Shown one piece after another: positions 63,917 to 64,000 of a stretch of DNA of 64,000 nt (position 1 is its first letter; each line of letters begins with the position of its first letter). This DNA comes from Candidatus Microbacterium colombiense. Lineage in GTDB: Bacteria > Actinomycetota > Actinomycetes > Actinomycetales > Microbacteriaceae. The notes beneath the pieces are model-generated. The model ran no database searches. It was not told the DNA's origin and worked only from the letters and a program-made list of their open reading frames with translations. The stretch is taken from assembly GCA_029203165.1 (NCBI GenBank), contig CP119308.1, forward strand, positions 1 to 64,000, given 5' to 3'. The position numbers and the translations under genes were made by a program.

Positions 63917-64000
63917 GTGACAGTGATCATCGCGTTCCTCGCCAACATCCTGGTCGCGATCGCCAAGACCGTCGCGGCGATCATCACCTCGTCGGCTTCG
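63917..64000 (+). CDS. CDF-type cation efflux protein, 5' part
   Basis: Only 28 codons are in the window: TVIIAFLANILVAIAKTVAA then IITSSAS, typical of the first span of cation diffusion facilitator proteins (usually followed by a MLAEAAHSWADTGN-like stretch). GTG 63917 has TAGCCT (63905-63910) 6 nt upstream, a leaderless start. The gene runs off the right edge. It would export Zn2+, Co2+ or related ions. Confidence 0.65.
   Translation, partial: MTVIIAFLANILVAIAKTVAAIITSSAS

Overview
The window looks like a chromosome segment of a high-GC actinobacterium, most likely Microbacterium or a close relative in the Microbacteriaceae. The reasons are a 16S-23S-5S rRNA operon with no tRNA in its spacer, a dnaK-grpE-dnaJ-hspR operon preceded by HAIR operators, GC-rich coding sequence with heavy GC3 use, many leaderless start codons with a TANNNT box 6-7 nt upstream, and many LacI-regulated sugar operons. 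I see no phage, insertion sequence, CRISPR array or tRNA gene.

Layout. Positions 1-5.8 kb hold an rRNA operon on the minus strand with two near-identical tandem promoters. From 5.9 to 16.9 kb are mostly single genes: an NRDE/TANGO2 protein, LacI and GlxA-type regulators, a 53-residue membrane protein sharing an operator with the GlxA gene, two overlapping GT4 glycosyltransferases (one with an apparent N-terminal frameshift), MmcQ/YjbR and DUF2252 proteins, and a GH5-like glycosidase with its own LacI regulator. From 17.0 to 27.1 kb lies a sugar regulon: a fucose-isomerase-like gene (frameshifted), an FGGY kinase, a LacI repressor, and a CUT1 ABC transporter with an SDR and a DapA-type aldolase. 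Three matching operators tie these units together. From 28.7 to 35.8 kb is a second CUT1 operon with an FGGY kinase, a FucA/AraD-type aldolase and a class II ketose-bisphosphate aldolase, beside a DeoR regulator. At 36-38.6 kb are DoxX and a secreted Ig-repeat protein. From 38.7 to 43.5 kb is a TctCBA tripartite transporter with a DapA-type enzyme and a GntR/FadR repressor that has a 26-bp palindromic operator.

The chaperone operon occupies 43.6-47.7 kb. It is followed by siroheme genes (chelatase, CobA) and, behind a DtxR-like box, a thioredoxin-reductase-like flavoprotein. From 51.3 to 54.2 kb are a DUF3817 membrane protein, an AraC regulator and an MFS exporter. From 54.3 to 61.0 kb an Lrp-type regulator with two HTH domains faces a four-gene operon (MHS transporter, amidohydrolase, TPP enzyme, agmatinase-family ureohydrolase). 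I read this operon as guanidino-compound catabolism, possibly a 2-ketoarginine-type route. The end carries a DUF3253 protein, a UMF1-type MFS protein, a TacA/TacT-like toxin-antitoxin pair with its operator, and the first codons of a CDF metal exporter.

Outside the genes there are two intergenic inverted-repeat families with two copies each: a GGTAGGCG hairpin at 16971 and 44062, and a TTCAYAACTCC element at 20348 and 47783. Hairpins also sit between the binding-protein and permease genes of all three transport operons. All functions are inferred from reading the sequence; no database search was run.
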